Assembly (NCBI GenBank): GCA_016840285.1
Contig: JAEOSR010000112.1
Coordinates: forward strand, 1-64,000
DNA length: 64,000 nucleotides
Source of the DNA: Candidatus Hodarchaeota archaeon
GTDB taxonomy: Archaea > Asgardarchaeota > Heimdallarchaeia > Hodarchaeales > Hodarchaeaceae
Direction: 5' to 3'
Below, piece after piece: positions 63,003 to 64,000 of the stretch; positions within the stretch are counted from its first letter, which is position 1; each line of letters begins with the position of its first letter. The translations under genes were made by a program, and so were the position numbers. The notes under the pieces are model-generated. The model did no database searches and was not told the origin of the DNA. It saw nothing but the letters and a program-made list of their open reading frames with translations.

Positions 63003-63836
63003 CTAGGTGATAACTTGGTCTATTTGCCACCGTTTATTCTCGATCACTTTCTGAGTCTTGATTGCGAGATGAGGAAGAGGAAAATCCGAATGATCTGGGA
63101 GGACTTCGCGCACAGCTTTAACACAAATAGCACGAGCCCATACTTCGGGTTTTTTAATAAAACGAGCTTTTTGGGTGGAAATGAATTCCCGTGAAATTCG
63201 AAGACAAGCTTGTTTGATCAGAAAAATCTTTTTCTTTGAATAATTATCGTTTAACTTAATTTCTTTATTCATAACTTGGACAACAGTAGAAACAAAAGCT
63301 GATTGATGAGTTTGAGCGCGAATTCGTGTCCATTGCTTACGTAACCTAGGATAAATTCGCAGTAATTTTAGTTTCCAAGTACGGACTTCATTTTTAGTTG
63401 TGGTTACATCAAAGAAGTGATTAATCTCGTCCAACGTGGAATCCAGAAGAGTTAACCCCCGAAAAGTGAGATAAAGTTCGATAAACCCTAAGTAGGAACA
63501 AATTCGGTCTTTGAAAGATTTAATTCCTAATAATGTTGAATCAGTATTCCGAAAGACTGAAGTAATTTCTAATAGCCATTTGAAAGGAAAGAATTCAGCT
63601 AACTGAGAAGCAACCCGCATATTAGTCTGTAAACGATCATCAAATTCGGTTTCTTCGTGAGTAATGCGATTATGTAACGTTGATAATCTTTGAAACTCTC
63701 TCTGAGGTGAATTGACAGGTAAAAGAGAACCTAAAAACCAAGTATCGATCTGTTCTTGAGATGTCTGATACTTCAAGTTTGAATTCTCAGAGTCAAACCA
63801 GAAATATTTATTCACTTGTTCATTAATAGGTCTCAT
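63003..63836 (-). CDS. unknown helical protein, possible cyclin-fold (TFB-like) relative
   Basis: A 277-residue, all-helical basic protein. The C-terminal part, AWARAICVKAVREVL preceded by ISREFISTQKARFIKKP, has the rhythm of the second cyclin repeat of TFB. The middle could be a first repeat (SFKDRICSYLGFIELYL and RTWKLKLLRIYPRLRKQW). No zinc ribbon is present. If real, it would be an atypical TFB-like factor. This is a weak resemblance, so unknown protein is the safe call. ATG 63836. Confidence 0.4.
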   Translation of the reverse strand: MRPINEQVNKYFWFDSENSNLKYQTSQEQIDTWFLGSLLPVNSPQREFQRLSTLHNRITHEETEFDDRLQTNMRVASQLAEFFPFKWLLEITSVFRNTDSTLLGIKSFKDRICSYLGFIELYLTFRGLTLLDSTLDEINHFFDVTTTKNEVRTWKLKLLRIYPRLRKQWTRIRAQTHQSAFVSTVVQVMNKEIKLNDNYSKKKIFLIKQACLRISREFISTQKARFIKKPEVWARAICVKAVREVLPDHSDFPLPHLAIKTQKVIENKRWQIDQVIT

Positions 63837-64000
63837 TCACATTTCTCCAAAATTTATATATAATTTAAATATTCCAAATTAGGGTTCATATATACTGATG
63901 TTAGAATCTCATACTTAAAGGTTTCTATCTTTATATAGTCTTTTTAAATAATTGATATCTTTCAGAGGTCATACCCAAAACCTCGATAAACTTTTTAACC

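Noticed and set aside
1..64000. CRISPR arrays, insertion sequences, integrases, replication origin
   Set aside because: No regularly spaced repeats, transposase-like proteins or clustered origin boxes were seen on either strand.

Overview
This window reads as a piece of an Asgard archaeon chromosome, most likely from the Heimdallarchaeia/Lokiarchaeia range. That placement is an inference from gene content; no rRNA marker is present. Support comes from low GC (about one third), archaeal TATA-type promoters and oligo-T stops, two Rab/Ras-like small GTPases, two larger paralogous GTPases with a DVGGQ switch II, a Roadblock/LC7 protein, an acyl-CoA-binding protein, an ICMT-like methyltransferase, many winged-helix regulators of TrmB/GbsR type, and surface proteins with a C-terminal membrane anchor. 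No tRNA, rRNA, CRISPR array or insertion sequence was found.

Layout. 0-5.7 kb: an LVIVD-propeller surface protein, a MacB/FtsX-type ABC exporter pair, and a divergent membrane-bound double winged-helix regulator. 5.8-8.1 kb: a protein with the outline of a small GTPase but no nucleotide-binding motifs, an enoyl-CoA hydratase split by a frameshift at a T7 tract, a candidate structured RNA, and a small Cys-rich protein. 8.1-13.7 kb: an AlkP-superfamily phosphodiesterase, a possible degenerate G-domain protein, a duplicated GbsR-like regulator, and an ABC-2 exporter behind a clear operator/TATA arrangement. 13.9-20 kb: a large FG-GAP surface protein; a four-gene operon (ICMT-like, DUF169, ACBP, alpha/beta hydrolase); a 59-residue zinc protein; a dead AAA ATPase. 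20-30.4 kb: a GbsR-like regulator, an alpha/beta hydrolase, an MFS carrier, an SF2 helicase whose N-terminal zinc finger is cut off by a frame break, a DUF72 protein, a GH38 mannosidase and a TrmB-like regulator.

30.4-42.2 kb is the most unusual part. A GTPase follows a 1296-residue all-helical protein of unknown family by one base. A paralogous GTPase lies about 4 kb away, divergent from a 376-residue unknown. Between them, on the opposite strand and with higher GC, is a three-gene cassette: a RecA/RadA-like protein with a destroyed Walker A, a 99-residue helical protein, and a PolB2-type DNA polymerase. This resembles the archaeal Dpo2 damage-tolerance operon and, by analogy, the bacterial ImuA-ImuB-DnaE2 mutasome.

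42.2-64 kb: a VOC protein, an Mre11/SbcD-like nuclease, membrane proteins, an M55 D-aminopeptidase, an S41-like peptidase with a secreted partner and tandem operators, a truncated beta-lactamase-fold gene beside a Roadblock protein, a MoxR/vWA pair, a YdjM-like protein, a phosphoesterase-GTPase operon, a SWIM zinc-finger protein, a second small GTPase, a soluble multi-PAS histidine kinase, a PflA-like radical SAM protein, a cysteine-desulfurase-like enzyme and two unknowns.
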